Under the pieces are notes generated by a model. That model was not told the DNA's origin. It ran no database searches and saw nothing but the letters and a program-made list of their open reading frames with translations. Shown one piece after another: positions 8,531-26,734 of a stretch of DNA of 64,000 nucleotides. The stretch is from Flavisphingopyxis sp963800335 (GTDB lineage: Bacteria > Pseudomonadota > Alphaproteobacteria > Sphingomonadales > Sphingomonadaceae): NCBI GenBank assembly GCA_963800335.1, contig CAWDAN010000001.1, forward strand, positions 620,001 to 684,000, written 5' to 3'. Position 1 is the first letter of the stretch, and each line of letters begins with the position of its first letter. Position numbers and translations under genes: made by a program.

Positions 8531-8756
8531 GCTGCCAACGCCACCCCGTTCGGGCCGGGCACCGCCGTCGCGCAGCAGTGCTCATGAATAGATCGGGATC
8601 AGGCTTCAAATAGCGTGAAAGCTGCAGGTTCGCCCCGGAAATCGGGGTCGTGAGCCATGCGGCTTTTCGCGTTTGTGCATGCGCAAAAGCTATCCGACCG
8701 CGAGTCGAACGACGACTGCGGCGATCCGAATCGAACCCAGAAGGGCTTTATATTCC

Positions 8757-12980
<4,224 letters not shown>

Positions 12981-13039
12981 TCACGATATCAAGCCCCCCG
13001 TTGGCGGAAACGCCGCGGGGGCAAAGAGGAATTCGATCC

Positions 13040-17323
<4,284 letters not shown>

Positions 17324-17344
17324 GTCTGGCCAGAGACATGAAAC

Positions 17345-17376
17345 AGGGGCGGAACCGCAAGGTTTCGCCCCTTTTC
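17345..17376 (+). terminator. Intrinsic terminator after rpoC
   Basis: AGGGGCGGAACC pairs with GGTTTCGCCCCT across a GCAA loop with one mismatch, followed by TTTTC. It lies 21 bases after the rpoC stop. Confidence 0.85.
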
Positions 17377-17450
17377 TTTTGGCTGGGGTGTGAGTGTAGG
17401 GCGCGGTTCGGACCGGTTCGTTCGCAGGAGGCGGGCCCTTGGCCTCTGGC

Positions 17451-17469
17451 GGGGCGAGAAGCTCGCCCC
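17451..17469. terminator. Hairpin downstream of the PspC-like gene
   Basis: A perfect inverted repeat GGGGCGAG/CTCGCCCC with a 3-base loop lies 20 bases past the PspC stop. There is no T-run on either strand, so it may be only a stabilising hairpin. Confidence 0.4.
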
Positions 17470-17489
17470 GGTGATTTATCGAACGGGGC

Positions 17490-17693
17490 TTATCCTTCGG
17501 CGATCAGTCCGATCGCGAGATAGGCAACCACGGGAAGGCCGAAACCGGCGAGCGTGGCGACGACGAAGCCGACGCGGAGCAGGGTGGCGTCGATGCCGAA
17601 CCTGTTCGAGAGGCCGGCGCATACGCCCATCAGCTTGCCGTGCGTGCGGTCGAGCCGGAAGCCGTCGGTGCGGGGTTCGATGTTGTTGCTCAT
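17490..17693 (-). CDS. PspC domain protein
   Basis: A 67-residue protein starting MSNNIEPRTDGFRLDR behind AAGGAT. It is a single PspC domain (PF04024): KLMGVCAGLSNRFGIDATLLR followed by a hydrophobic segment VVATLAGFGLPVVAYLAIGL that spans the membrane. PspC proteins sense envelope stress in the phage-shock response. pspA and pspB are not beside it. The 39-residue peptide gene upstream is probably in the same transcript. Confidence 0.85.
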   Translation of the reverse strand: MSNNIEPRTDGFRLDRTHGKLMGVCAGLSNRFGIDATLLRVGFVVATLAGFGLPVVAYLAIGLIAEG

Positions 17694-17736
17694 GGTATCC
17701 TTGTCCTGGATTCTGGAGGTGGTGGGTTGGTGGCGG

Positions 17737-17856
17737 TTAGGCCACCAAACCCGATGCATTGGCGCTGACCGAAGCGACGAACATTGCGACGGCGCAGAGC
17801 GAGGCGAAGGCGGCAACGGCGACGGTGCGGACTTCTTCATTAGCGAAACGGATCAT
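17737..17856 (-). CDS. 39-residue membrane peptide upstream of PspC
   Basis: A very short gene (MIRFANEEVRTVAVAAFASL, then a hydrophobic run ending SGLVA) with a perfect AGGAGA ribosome-binding site 6 bases before ATG 17856. It is one predicted membrane helix with a charged N-terminus. It lies 43 bases before the PspC start on the same strand. The strong translation signal and the position next to a stress-membrane gene argue that it is real. The function is unknown. Confidence 0.6.
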   Translation of the reverse strand: MIRFANEEVRTVAVAAFASLCAVAMFVASVSANASGLVA

Positions 17857-18134
17857 GGTGTATCTCCTGTCTGGCGGGGCGGACGATCCGTCCCGATGCC
17901 AGATACATTGCATGCGCCGTGCCAATTCCGATTAATCGCCTATTCATAAGCATTTGCCGTTTTTGGCTCGATTTCACGAGTGCGTGTTATCCCAACAAGT
18001 GGTAATTAATGCGAACTGGCCGGACATTGCGCAGGCAAATCGCCTCGGGGCCGAAAAAATCGTTACCGAAGCCGCTATTTCGTCGCACGTGTTTGGCGTA
18101 GTCGCTACCCCGCACGCGTAGTAGGACAGCCGGC

Positions 18135-19235
18135 GTGTATATCCGCCGCCTCAGCCTGACCGATTTTCGCAACCATCGCGACGCCGCGATCGCCGTCGAC
18201 GCGGCGATGGTCGTGCTGACCGGCGAGAACGGCGCGGGAAAGACCAATGTTCTTGAAGCGGTGTCGCTGCTGTCGCCAGGGCGTGGCCTGCGCCGGGCCG
18301 CCCTGCCCGAAATCGCACGTGAGGGGGCAAGCGGCGGATTTGCCGTGGCCGCGCGGCTGGCAATGACGCCCCATGGCGAGGCCGACCTCGCGCTGGGCAC
18401 CGCGATCGAGCCCTCGGCACCCGGCCGGCGCAAGGTCAGCGTCAACGGTGCGTCGGCGCCCGCGGCGGCGCTTGGCGAATGGCTGTCGGTGCTGTGGCTG
18501 ACGCCGGCGATGGATCGGCTGTTCGTCGAAGGGCCCGGCGCGCGGCGGCGCTTTCTCGATCGGCTCGTCCTCGCGCTCTATCCCGGGCACGGAGCGCATG
18601 CGACGCGCTATGAGGCGGCGATGCGCGCGCGCAATAGGTTGCTGACCGAGGAACGTGGCGGCGATGCCGGCTGGTTCGACGCGCTCGAGGACGCGATGGC
18701 GACGCATGGTGCCGCGATCGATACTGCGCGGCGCGATCTCGTCGCCGCGCTCGCCGACGCTGCGAATGAGGTCGCCGACGGTCCCTTCGCGCGGCCGGTG
18801 CTGGCGCTCACTGGCGACAGCGAGGCGGGTTGGCAGAGCGAGGCGCTACGCCGTCTGCTCGCTACATCGCGACGGCGCGATGCGCGCGCCGGCCGGACGA
18901 TTGCCGGGCCGCATCGCGACGACCTGCAGGTCAGCCACGGTTCGAGCGGACAGGCGGCGGCGAAATGTTCAACCGGCGAACAAAAAGCGCTGCTGCTCGG
19001 CCTCGTCCTCGCGCATGGCGACCTGATCGCGGCGCGGCGGGGGCAGCGCCCGATCCTGTTGCTCGACGAGGTCGCGGCGCATCTCGACCCGCTGCGCCGC
19101 GCCGCGCTGTTCGCGCGGCTCGAAAGCGATGGCGGGCAGGTCTGGATGACGGGCACCGAGCCGACGCTGTTCGATGCGGTCAGCGAGAACGCGACCCGAT
19201 TGCACGTCGACGGCGGAATCGTTTCGAGCGATTAG
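18135..19235 (+). CDS. recF: DNA replication and repair protein RecF
   Basis: A 366-residue SMC-like ATPase. The GTG start at 18135 gives YIRRLSLTDFRNHRDA, the canonical RecF N-terminus. The Walker A motif GENGAGKT is at residues 30-37, the signature region is CSTGEQKALLLGL, and the Walker B motif is PILLLDEVAAHLD. RecF loads RecA at gaps on SSB-coated DNA with RecO and RecR. It stands alone here, away from dnaA-dnaN-gyrB, which is common in alphaproteobacteria. It is divergent from the PspC pair across about 280 bases with no other gene. Confidence 0.95.
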   Translation: MYIRRLSLTDFRNHRDAAIAVDAAMVVLTGENGAGKTNVLEAVSLLSPGRGLRRAALPEIAREGASGGFAVAARLAMTPHGEADLALGTAIEPSAPGRRKVSVNGASAPAAALGEWLSVLWLTPAMDRLFVEGPGARRRFLDRLVLALYPGHGAHATRYEAAMRARNRLLTEERGGDAGWFDALEDAMATHGAAIDTARRDLVAALADAANEVADGPFARPVLALTGDSEAGWQSEALRRLLATSRRRDARAGRTIAGPHRDDLQVSHGSSGQAAAKCSTGEQKALLLGLVLAHGDLIAARRGQRPILLLDEVAAHLDPLRRAALFARLESDGGQVWMTGTEPTLFDAVSENATRLHVDGGIVSSD

Positions 19236-20824
19236 CGCCCGGGAAAGTGCGGTGAGGTGGAGACGTCGATCGCATCGCCCGTCGAGGTCGGGACGACCGC
19301 ACGGCCAAAGGTGACGTAGCGCTTGGTCGGACGATCGAGCAGATGGTCGTAGCGCGCCTCGACCGCGCCGCGCGGATAGCCCATCAGCCAGAGCGTCGTC
19401 GGGAAGATCTGGCTGTGGTCATGGCCCATTGGCTTCGTGCCAGACAGGGCCGCGGCAGCGTCGTGCGGCAGCAGCGCGACGAGCGGCACCGAGTATTCGG
19501 CGCGAACGGGGGCGGTGCTGCAATGCGGGGGCACGCGGTCCTGGACGTTCTGGCCATGGTCCGAGGTGTAGAAGATCGCGACCGCATCGCGGTCGACGCC
19601 GGCGAGCAGCGTCGTGAAGAAATCGCGTTTCGAATAGCCGACCGCGGCATCGTATTGCGCGCTGAGCGGGGCGTCGGCGGGCAGCGCGTCGGAAGGATAA
19701 TGGTCGCGATACTGGAAATGTGCGCCAGCCAGCACGGCGTAGGTGAAGCTCTTGCCGGGGCGTGTGATTTGCCGATTGATCGTCCGGGCGATATCGCGGT
19801 CGGTGTCGAGACCGTCGGCGGCAGGCCGATAATCGTCAATCAGCGCGCGCTCGGGGTCGAACAGCAGGTTTTGCGGCGCGCCGGTGACCTGTCCGTCGAT
19901 CAGTGTCGTCTTATAGCCCGCCGCGGCGCGCATAGCCCCAGATCGACGGGGTCGCGCGCAGGTCGGTGGCCGATGAGACGTTTGCGACATCGACGCCCGC
20001 GCGCAGCGCGACGTTCGACGGGGCGCTGCAATTGGCTATCGATGCCGCTTCACCGAAGTCGATCGGCGCGTAGGGCGCGAGCGAGGGAGCGACGAGGCGG
20101 GCATAGGCGTCATGCGCAATGCTTTCATCGACCAGCCAGACGATATGGCGCAATTTGGTGGTGCTCTCGGGTACCAGATCGACGCTTGCGCGCGCGCTGG
20201 CGGGGGGTCGGCGAGGATCAGGCGTGCACCGAAGATATAGAGTGCGCGTTCGGATCCCACGGTGTCGTAGCCGAGCGCGAGCGCGGGCAGGTGCGCGAAG
20301 GCAAAGGCGACGACGAGCACGATCGACGCCAGCGGGGCGATGGCACGCTGGCGCCACCCGATCGTCAGCCAGCGCGCGGCAAGAATGGCGATGATGGCGA
20401 CGAGCCATTGCGCCCCGGCAATCACGATCGGCACGGCGAAGGTGGCCAGAGCGGCGTTTGCTTCGCGGCGCTCGCCGATCATCCAGGCGAGGCTCGCGGT
20501 ATCGAGCCGGTCGTGCAGCACCTGCTGATAGCCCATGACGATCGCGGTCGAGAGTGCGGCGAGCGCGATGACGATGCCAAACCAGCGGCGCGGCAGCCAG
20601 GCGATCGCGGCGAACAGCATCGCGCCCTGGATCGCCAGCGCGCCGAAGTTGATCGCGGCCGAGCGCGGGTCGTGCGCGGCGAGGCGGTAGAGGACGCCGT
20701 GAACGAGCTGCTGCTCGTTGAACAAAGCAAAGGCGAGCGCGGTCGCCGCCAGTGCCAGCGCGGTGGCAACCGGGCGGCTCAGGTGGAGGCCGGTTCGGCC
20801 GGGTCGGTTCGCTAGTGCTGGCAT
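19232..20824 (-). CDS. Sulfatase-fold membrane enzyme (phosphoethanolamine-transferase-like), two frameshifts
   Basis: The locus reads in three frames. The first (from ATG 20824) has at least four membrane helices. The second (about 20200-19930) holds the alkaline-phosphatase-superfamily start WLVDESIAHDAY and the nucleophile region NCSAPSN. The third holds the rest (FYTSDHGQNVQDRVPPHCS, KPMGHDHSQIFPTTLWLMGY). The shifts map to a six-G run at 20202-20207 (one base missing) and to about 19926-19932 (one base extra). The repaired protein is about 530 residues with the EptA/sulfatase layout: an inner-membrane anchor with a periplasmic hydrolase domain. The acceptor is not known. The stop overlaps that of recF by 4 bases. 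Confidence 0.75.
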
Positions 20825-20926
20825 GACGCGACGCTAATCGCTTCGCGCGACGGCGCAAGCCCGGCGCTGTGCGGGTGCGGATATGGCGCAGGCGGCGCGT
20901 GCTTCGTTAACGCGCACGGCGCGGGG

Positions 20927-21271
20927 CTAGAGAATCTCGTGCACCGTTTCCTGCGGACGGCAGAAGCGCACGCCCTTGTCGGTCTCGACGAACGGGCGGT
21001 TCACATAGGCCGGGTTGGCGACCATCGCGTCGAGGATTGATGCCATCGTCCGCATCGGCAAGCCGCGCTCTTCGGCGTCGGTGCCACGCGTGCGCAGCGC
21101 CTCCTTGGGCGTCATCCCGGCATCGGCGAAAAGTTGCTCGAGCTTGGCGCGGGTGAAGGGCGATTTGAGATATTCGACGACATTCGTCTCGACCCCGGGC
21201 GTCTCTTCAAGAATCGCCAGCGTCTTGCGCGAGGTGCCGCATTTCGGGTTGTGCCAGATCGTTGCTTTCAT
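20927..21271 (-). CDS. arsC: Arsenate reductase (glutaredoxin-dependent family)
   Basis: A 114-residue protein, length normal for the ArsC/YffB family. The N-terminus MKATIWHNPKCGTSRKTLAI carries the catalytic Cys at residue 11, and a conserved RPFVET lies towards the C-terminus. It reduces arsenate with glutaredoxin, or is a YffB-type homologue of uncertain substrate. No arsR, arsB or acr3 gene is adjacent, which favours a stand-alone housekeeping paralogue. The start at 21271 is preferred to 21307 by homology. Confidence 0.85.
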   Translation of the reverse strand: MKATIWHNPKCGTSRKTLAILEETPGVETNVVEYLKSPFTRAKLEQLFADAGMTPKEALRTRGTDAEERGLPMRTMASILDAMVANPAYVNRPFVETDKGVRFCRPQETVHEIL

Positions 21272-21328
21272 GCGCACTGCGATAGCGCAGCAAAAAAAGC
21301 GACGCAATGTCGAGACTGATGTTGCAAT

Positions 21329-21343
21329 TGAGAACGACTCTCA
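21329..21343. promoter_or_regulatory. Fur-like palindrome upstream of the TonB receptor
   Basis: TGAGA-ACGAC-TCTCA is a perfect inverted repeat inside GCAATTGAGAACGACTCTCA, matching the core of alphaproteobacterial Fur/iron boxes. It lies 36 bases before the receptor start, so iron-dependent repression of the receptor is likely. Confidence 0.6.
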
Positions 21344-21379
21344 TTAGCGGACGTCTCTCACACCAATCGGAAGCTTCTC

Positions 21380-23523
21380 ATGAACTGCCAAACTGCTGCC
21401 CTTCGCCGTACGCCTCACTTCGACCGCGATCGCCGCCGCCGCGCTCTCCGCGCCTGCCTCTGCCAAAGAAGGTGACGCCGGATCGGACTCGATTGCGCTT
21501 CCGCGGGCCGAAGTCGCGGCCGCTGGAGCGGTCCAGACTGGCGACGGCATTTTGGTGACCGCCAGGCGCGAAGGCTATGTCGTTTTAGAAACCAGCGCTG
21601 GTACCAAGACCGAAACACCGGTGATTGACGTGCCCCAATCGATAACGATTATCGATAACAAGCAGATCGCCGACCAGGGCATTCGCTCGATCGCCGATCT
21701 CGTCCGATTCGTGCCTGGCGTGACCAGCGGCCAGGGCGAGGGTCATCGCGACCAGATCACGCTGCGCGGCAACAATTCGACCGCCGATTTCTATCTCGAT
21801 GGCGTGCGCGACGACGTCCAGTATTTCCGCAGCCTCTACAATATCGACCGCGTCGAGATCCTCAAAGGTCCCAATGCGATGATATTCGGTCGCGGCGGCG
21901 GCGGCGGCGTCGTCAATCGCGTGACCAAGAGCGCGCTGCCCGATCGGTCGATCACCGCCGCCACCGCGTCGATCGATAGCTTCGGGAGCTGGTATGCCAG
22001 CGGCGACATCAATGTCCCGCTGTCGACCGCCGCGCTCGCGAGCGCGGCTCGGATCAACGGTTATTACGAAGAGCTCGCCAACCACCGCGATGCCTACGAC
22101 GGGCGCCGCTTCGGGATCAATCCCGTCGCCGGTTTCGAGCTCGGCAGCGCGACCAAGCTGGGACTTTCGTATGAGTATGTCGATGACGATCGCGTCGTCG
22201 ATCGCGGCGTTCCCTCGCAGGGCGGGCGTCCGCTGACGGGCCATCGCGACACGTTTTTCGGCGACCCATCCACCAACCGGACGACGCTCGACGCGCATGT
22301 TGTCAGCGCGCGGCTCAACCACCGGTTCTCCGACGCTCTCGAACTCAACATCCGTGGCATCTATGGTGACTATGGCAAGATGTATCGCAACATCTATGCC
22401 GGTGGCCCGGTCGATCCGGCGACCGGCACATTCAAGGCTGGCGGCTATTGGGACGTGACGGCGCGCGAAAACGTCGTCGGGCAGGCCGATCTCGTCTGGC
22501 AGACCGCGACCGGCGGCATCGCCCACACGCTCCTGATCGGGGTCGAAGCCTCGCGCCAGGACACGCGCAACAATCGCCGCAACGCGATTTTTGCCACGCC
22601 CAATGGCCAGCTTGGCGATACGGTGACGTTCCCATCGTTCGGCTTCAGCCCGGTCATTCGCGACCGTAAGAGCCAGGCCGATGTGTTGGCAATCTATGCG
22701 CAGGACCAGGTCCAGATCGGTCGGGCGATCGAGCTCGTGATCGGCCTGCGCCATGATCGCTTTGCGCTCGACACCGTCGACCTCGTCTCGGGTGCTGCGC
22801 TGTCGCGGACCGACTCTCTCTGGTCACCGCGCGTCGGCTTGATCTACAAGCCGGCGGCGAACGCATCGGTCTATGCGAGCTATTCGGTCAGCTACCTGCC
22901 CCAGTCGGGCGACCAGTTCCTCTCGCTCAGCCCGACGACCGCCAATCTCGACCCCGAGACGTTCCGCAATTACGAGATCGGGGCAAAATGGGAAGCGCGG
23001 CCGGGACTGATCGCCACTGCTGCCGTCTATCAGCTCGACAACGCCAACGGCACCGCCGCAGGTCTCGTCCCGGGGACCGTCGTGCTCACCGGCAAGCAGC
23101 GCACCCGCGGGTTCGAAGCGGGCCTGACCGGCCGATTGACCGAGACGCTGCAGCTCGCTGCGGGTTACAGCTATACCGATTCCAAGGTCATCGGCGGCGA
23201 CGATGCGGGCAAACGCACCGCGCAGGTGCCCAAGCACAATGCCAGCCTGTGGGCGCGCTATCAGGCGACCGACCGTCTCGGCCTAGGCGTCGGCGCGTCG
23301 TACCAGTCAAAGAGCTTCGCCAACCTGTCGAATGCGGTGGTGCTACCCGGTTATGGTCGGCTCGACCTCGCCGCCTTCTATAGGCTGACCGACGGTATCG
23401 AGGCGCAGGTCAATATCGAGAACGTCACCGACGCGATCCTATTTCCCCGTCGCGCACAACGACAACAACATCTCGACCGGCGCGCCGATCGGCGCACGCT
23501 TCACGCTGAAGGCGCGGTTCTAG
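21380..23523 (+). CDS. TonB-dependent siderophore receptor (Fiu/FhuE type), two frameshifts
   Basis: An outer-membrane receptor of about 714 residues. The signal peptide (TAKLLPFAVRLTSTAIAAAA...) joins ATG 21380 if one extra A at about 21383 is removed. Then come the TonB-box region ILVTARREGY, the plug (VIDVPQSITIIDNKQIADQG, ILKGPNAMIFGRGGGGGVVN) and a 22-strand barrel (SYSVSYLPQSGDQFLSL, FRNYEIGAKWEA). The C-terminus again needs a one-base correction near 23438-23450, after which it ends ARFTLKARF, the Phe-terminal signature of outer-membrane proteins, at TAG 23521-23523. The plug motifs indicate a catecholate or hydroxamate ferric-siderophore receptor. A Fur-like site precedes it. Confidence 0.85.
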
Positions 23524-24749
23524 GCGGGATCGGCAAGGTCGGTCTTGATCACCGGCGCGTTTTCGAGCGTGCGGTGGACGGGGCACAGATTGGCGACGCG
23601 CAGCAGCCTGGCACGCTGGGCGTCGTCAAGCTCGCCGGTCAGGACGATATGGCGTTCGATAACGTCGAGGCGGCCCTTTTTGTCACCTTTGCCGCCTTCG
23701 ATATCGGTGACGCAATCGTCGCAGTGACGCCGGTCGTGCGATAAGGTGACCGATACGTTCTCCAGCGGGATATTCTCACGCGTCGCGACCATCCGGATCG
23801 TCATCGAGGTGCAGCTGCCCAGCCCCGCTAGCAACAGGTCGTACGGCGTTGGCCCGGCATCGCCGCCGCCCACCGATTTTGGCTCGTCGCTGACGAACAG
23901 ATGGCCGGATGCCTCGATATGCTGGAGGAATTTCTCTTCGGTGCCGGTGACGCGGACATGGCCTTCGGCAAGGTCGTCGGGCAGGGGCGCGACTGCCGGA
24001 AGATAGGGTTCGACCCAGGCGGCGATCACCGCGGCGGCGTAATGCGCGTCGGGCTTGCGGCTGAGCAGGTGGCCCGCCTCGTCCAGGCTGACGAAGCTCT
24101 TGGGATGTTTCGCCGCGGCGAAGATCTGCGAGGCATTTTCGATGCCGACGATCTCGTCGCGCGGGGCGTGGAGGACGAGCAGTGCCGCATCGAGCGCGGC
24201 AAGCCGGTCGGCCTGGTCGTGGCCCTGCATCTGCGTGACGAAATCGGCGTCGATGACGAGCGTGCGGCCGCCGATCTCGATTTCTGCAGACTTGCCCGAG
24301 CGCGCCTTGGCGGTGCCGTCGGGAAAATGCGACAGGACATGATCGACCGCGAAGGGCGCGCCTATCGTCGCAACCGCGGTGACGCCGGGCAGGTCCTTCG
24401 CCACGGCGATCACCGCAGCACCGCCGAGACTGTGACCGACGAGCAGCGACGGCGGCGCAAGCCGTTCGGACAGGGCGTCGCAGGCGGCCTTGAGGTCGGC
24501 GATATTGCCGGCGAAATGGCTATCGGCAAACTCGCCTTCGCTTTTGCCGAGCCCGGTAAAGTCGAAGCGCAGCGTCGCCAGGCCTGCCTCGGCGAGGGCA
24601 CGCGAGACGTAGCGCGCGGCAAGGCTGTCCTTCGAGCAGGTGAAGCAATGCGCGAACAGCGCGGTTGCCCGGATCGGGCCCGCCGGGCGTTCGAGCGACG
24701 CCGACAGCATCTGGCCGTCGCGCGCCGGGAAGGTGAAATTCTCGGTCAT
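23520..24749 (-). CDS. Alpha/beta hydrolase-OsmC fusion protein
   Basis: A 409-residue two-domain protein. Residues 1 to about 255 form an alpha/beta hydrolase with the nucleophile elbow VGHSLGG, a catalytic Asp in HAPRDEIV and a His in DEAGHLL. Residues from about 265 form an OsmC/Ohr-type peroxiredoxin-like domain with the two family cysteines in LGSCTSMTIRM and NLCPVHRTL. OsmC proteins reduce organic hydroperoxides with thiols. The fusion is a known but uncommon architecture and suggests an esterase feeding or protecting from lipid peroxides. The gene is convergent with the TonB receptor, overlapping by 4 bases. Confidence 0.9.
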   Translation of the reverse strand: MTENFTFPARDGQMLSASLERPAGPIRATALFAHCFTCSKDSLAARYVSRALAEAGLATLRFDFTGLGKSEGEFADSHFAGNIADLKAACDALSERLAPPSLLVGHSLGGAAVIAVAKDLPGVTAVATIGAPFAVDHVLSHFPDGTAKARSGKSAEIEIGGRTLVIDADFVTQMQGHDQADRLAALDAALLVLHAPRDEIVGIENASQIFAAAKHPKSFVSLDEAGHLLSRKPDAHYAAAVIAAWVEPYLPAVAPLPDDLAEGHVRVTGTEEKFLQHIEASGHLFVSDEPKSVGGGDAGPTPYDLLLAGLGSCTSMTIRMVATRENIPLENVSVTLSHDRRHCDDCVTDIEGGKGDKKGRLDVIERHIVLTGELDDAQRARLLRVANLCPVHRTLENAPVIKTDLADPA

Positions 24750-24786
24750 GCGCGATCCTCGTTCGTGGCCCTAGTGATCGGCGCGG

Positions 24787-26163
24787 TTATTTCCCCGCCG
24801 CTTCTGCCGCTTCGTCTGCGATGCTCTTGGCGAGCCATTCCTCGAGCCACTTGATCGTATAGGCGCCGTTCTGGAATTCGGGATCGTCGAGCAACGCCTG
24901 GTGGAGCGGGATCGTCGTCTTCATGCCGAGGATAACGTACTCTTCGAGCGCGCGGCGCAGGCGCATCAGGCAGCCCTCGCGGTTGCGGCCATAGACGATC
25001 AGCTTGGCGATCATGCTGTCGTAATAGGGCGGTACGCGATAGCCCTGGTAGAGGCCGCTATCGACGCGCACGTGCATGCCGCCGGGGACGTGATAGTCGG
25101 TGACGGTGCCGGGTGAGGGGGCGAAGGTGCGCGGGTCCTCGGCATTAATCCGGCATTCGATCGCATGGCCCTTGAACTCGATGTCGGCCTGCGCGACCGA
25201 CAGCGGCTTGCCTTCGGCGATACGGATCTGTTCGCGGACGAGGTCGACGCCGGTGATCATTTCGGTCACCGGATGTTCGACCTGCAGGCGGGTGTTCATC
25301 TCGATGAAGAAGAACTCGCCGTTCTCGTAGAGAAACTCGATCGTGCCAGCGCCGCGATAGCCCATGTCGGCCATCGCCTTGGCGCACACTTCGCCCATCC
25401 GCATCCGCTCTTCGGACGAGATGACGGGCGAGGGGGCTTCCTCGAGCACTTTCTGGTGGCGCCGCTGGAGCGAGCAATCGCGTTCGCCGAGATGGATCGC
25501 GTTGCCTTCACCGTCGCCGAACACCTGGAACTCGATATGGCGCGGATCGCCGAGATATTTTTCCATGTAGACGGTGGCATCGCCGAACGCCGCCTTGGCC
25601 TCCGAACGCGCCTGGCTCATCAAGCTTTCGAGCTCGTCCTCGGATGCGACGACCTTCATGCCGCGTCCGCCGCCGCCCGAGGCGGCCTTGACGATGACCG
25701 GATAGCCGATCTTCGCTGCGATCTTGCGCGCCTCGGCAATGTCCTCGATCGCGCCGTCGGAGCCGGGGACGAGCGGCAGGCCGAGCTTGCCCGCAGTGCG
25801 CTTGGCCTCGACCTTGTCGCCCATGATGCGGATATGTTCGGGCTTGGGACCGACGAACGCGATGCCGTGCGCCTCGACGATCTCGGCGAACTGCGCGTTC
25901 TCGCTGAGGAAGCCGTAGCCGGGATGGATCGCGTCGGCATGGCTGATCTCCGCTGCGGCGATGATCGCGGGGATATTGAGATAGCTGTCGGTCGCCGAGG
26001 GCGGCCCGATGCAGATCGCCTCGTCGGCGAGCCGTACGTGCATCGCGTCGGCATCGGCGGTCGAATGGACCGCGACGGTTTTGATGCCCATTTCGTGGCA
26101 GGCGCGGTGAATTCGCAGGGCGATCTCGCCGCGATTGGCGATGAGGAGTTTTTCGAAGTTCAT
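24787..26163 (-). CDS. accC: Acetyl-CoA carboxylase, biotin carboxylase subunit
   Basis: A 458-residue ATP-grasp enzyme starting MNFEKLLIANRGEIALRIHR. It has the glycine-rich ATP loop KAASGGGGRGMKVV, the catalytic EMNTRLQVEHPVTE and the bicarbonate-site RIN. It carboxylates biotin on AccB for fatty-acid synthesis. The ATG at 26163 is preferred over an ATG six codons upstream because homologues start at MNF. It is the last gene of aroQ-accB-accC, an order widely conserved in proteobacteria. Confidence 0.97.
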   Translation of the reverse strand: MNFEKLLIANRGEIALRIHRACHEMGIKTVAVHSTADADAMHVRLADEAICIGPPSATDSYLNIPAIIAAAEISHADAIHPGYGFLSENAQFAEIVEAHGIAFVGPKPEHIRIMGDKVEAKRTAGKLGLPLVPGSDGAIEDIAEARKIAAKIGYPVIVKAASGGGGRGMKVVASEDELESLMSQARSEAKAAFGDATVYMEKYLGDPRHIEFQVFGDGEGNAIHLGERDCSLQRRHQKVLEEAPSPVISSEERMRMGEVCAKAMADMGYRGAGTIEFLYENGEFFFIEMNTRLQVEHPVTEMITGVDLVREQIRIAEGKPLSVAQADIEFKGHAIECRINAEDPRTFAPSPGTVTDYHVPGGMHVRVDSGLYQGYRVPPYYDSMIAKLIVYGRNREGCLMRLRRALEEYVILGMKTTIPLHQALLDDPEFQNGAYTIKWLEEWLAKSIADEAAEAAGK

Positions 26164-26177
26164 GCCTCGCGCGCCGA

Positions 26178-26652
26178 TCAAGCGATGACGAACAGCGGCT
26201 GGTCGAACTCAATCGGCGAGCCGTCTTCGACGAGCATCGCCTTGAGCGTGCCGCCCTTGCTGGCGACGATAGGGTTCATCACCTTCATCGCCTCGACGAT
26301 GAGGACGGTGTCGCCGGCGGAAACCTTGTCGCCGATCGCCTTGAACGCGGGCGCGCCGGGTTCGGGCGAGAGATAGGCGGTGCCGACCATCGGTGATTTT
26401 ACTGCATCGGCTTGGGCATCGGCAGCGGGTTCGGCTGGCGCGGCTGCGGCGGCGGGTGCCGCTGCGGGCGCAGCGGCGGTGTGCGGGCTGGTACTGGGCG
26501 GGGGCGACGCCGCCGCCGCGCGAGACGCGGATCTTGCGCGTGCCGTCTTCGACCTCGATCTCGGTGAGGCCGGTTTCGCCGAGCAGTTCGGCAAGTTCAC
26601 GGACAAGCTTGGTATCGACCTGCATCTGTCGGTCCTTGGGTGTTACGGCCAT
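26178..26652 (-). CDS. accB: Acetyl-CoA carboxylase biotin carboxyl carrier protein, frameshifted
   Basis: The N-terminal part (QMQVDTKLVRELAELLGETG, ending QYQPAH) and the C-terminal part are in different frames. The C-terminal part has an Ala/Pro linker, then SPMVGTAYLSPEP, and the biotinylation site EAMKVMN. Removing one base from the G-run at 26485-26487 joins them into about 157 residues, the normal BCCP length. AccB is essential, so an assembly indel is far more likely than a true mutation. The start at 26652 follows AGGA; an internal M at residue 10 is possible. accC follows 14 bases later. Confidence 0.9.
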
Positions 26653-26734
26653 GATGCTTCCTGTTATTTCTGCGCGTCGGACCCCGTTTCAACGTCCGGG
26701 GGACGGCATCGTTTCCTGATCGCAATGGCGGCTA

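Noticed and set aside
8673..8756. An extended rpoB start at 8673.
   Set aside because: The added residues are not conserved and lack a ribosome-binding site; ATG 8757 has AGAAGGG.
19232..20824. Programmed frameshifting in the sulfatase-fold gene.
   Set aside because: There is no slippery site with a downstream structure, and similar indels occur in essential genes across the window, so assembly indels explain it better.
23524..23744. Extension of the TonB receptor past its frameshift to 23744.
   Set aside because: The extension is antisense to the OsmC fusion; the neighbouring frame gives the true Phe-terminated barrel end at 23523.
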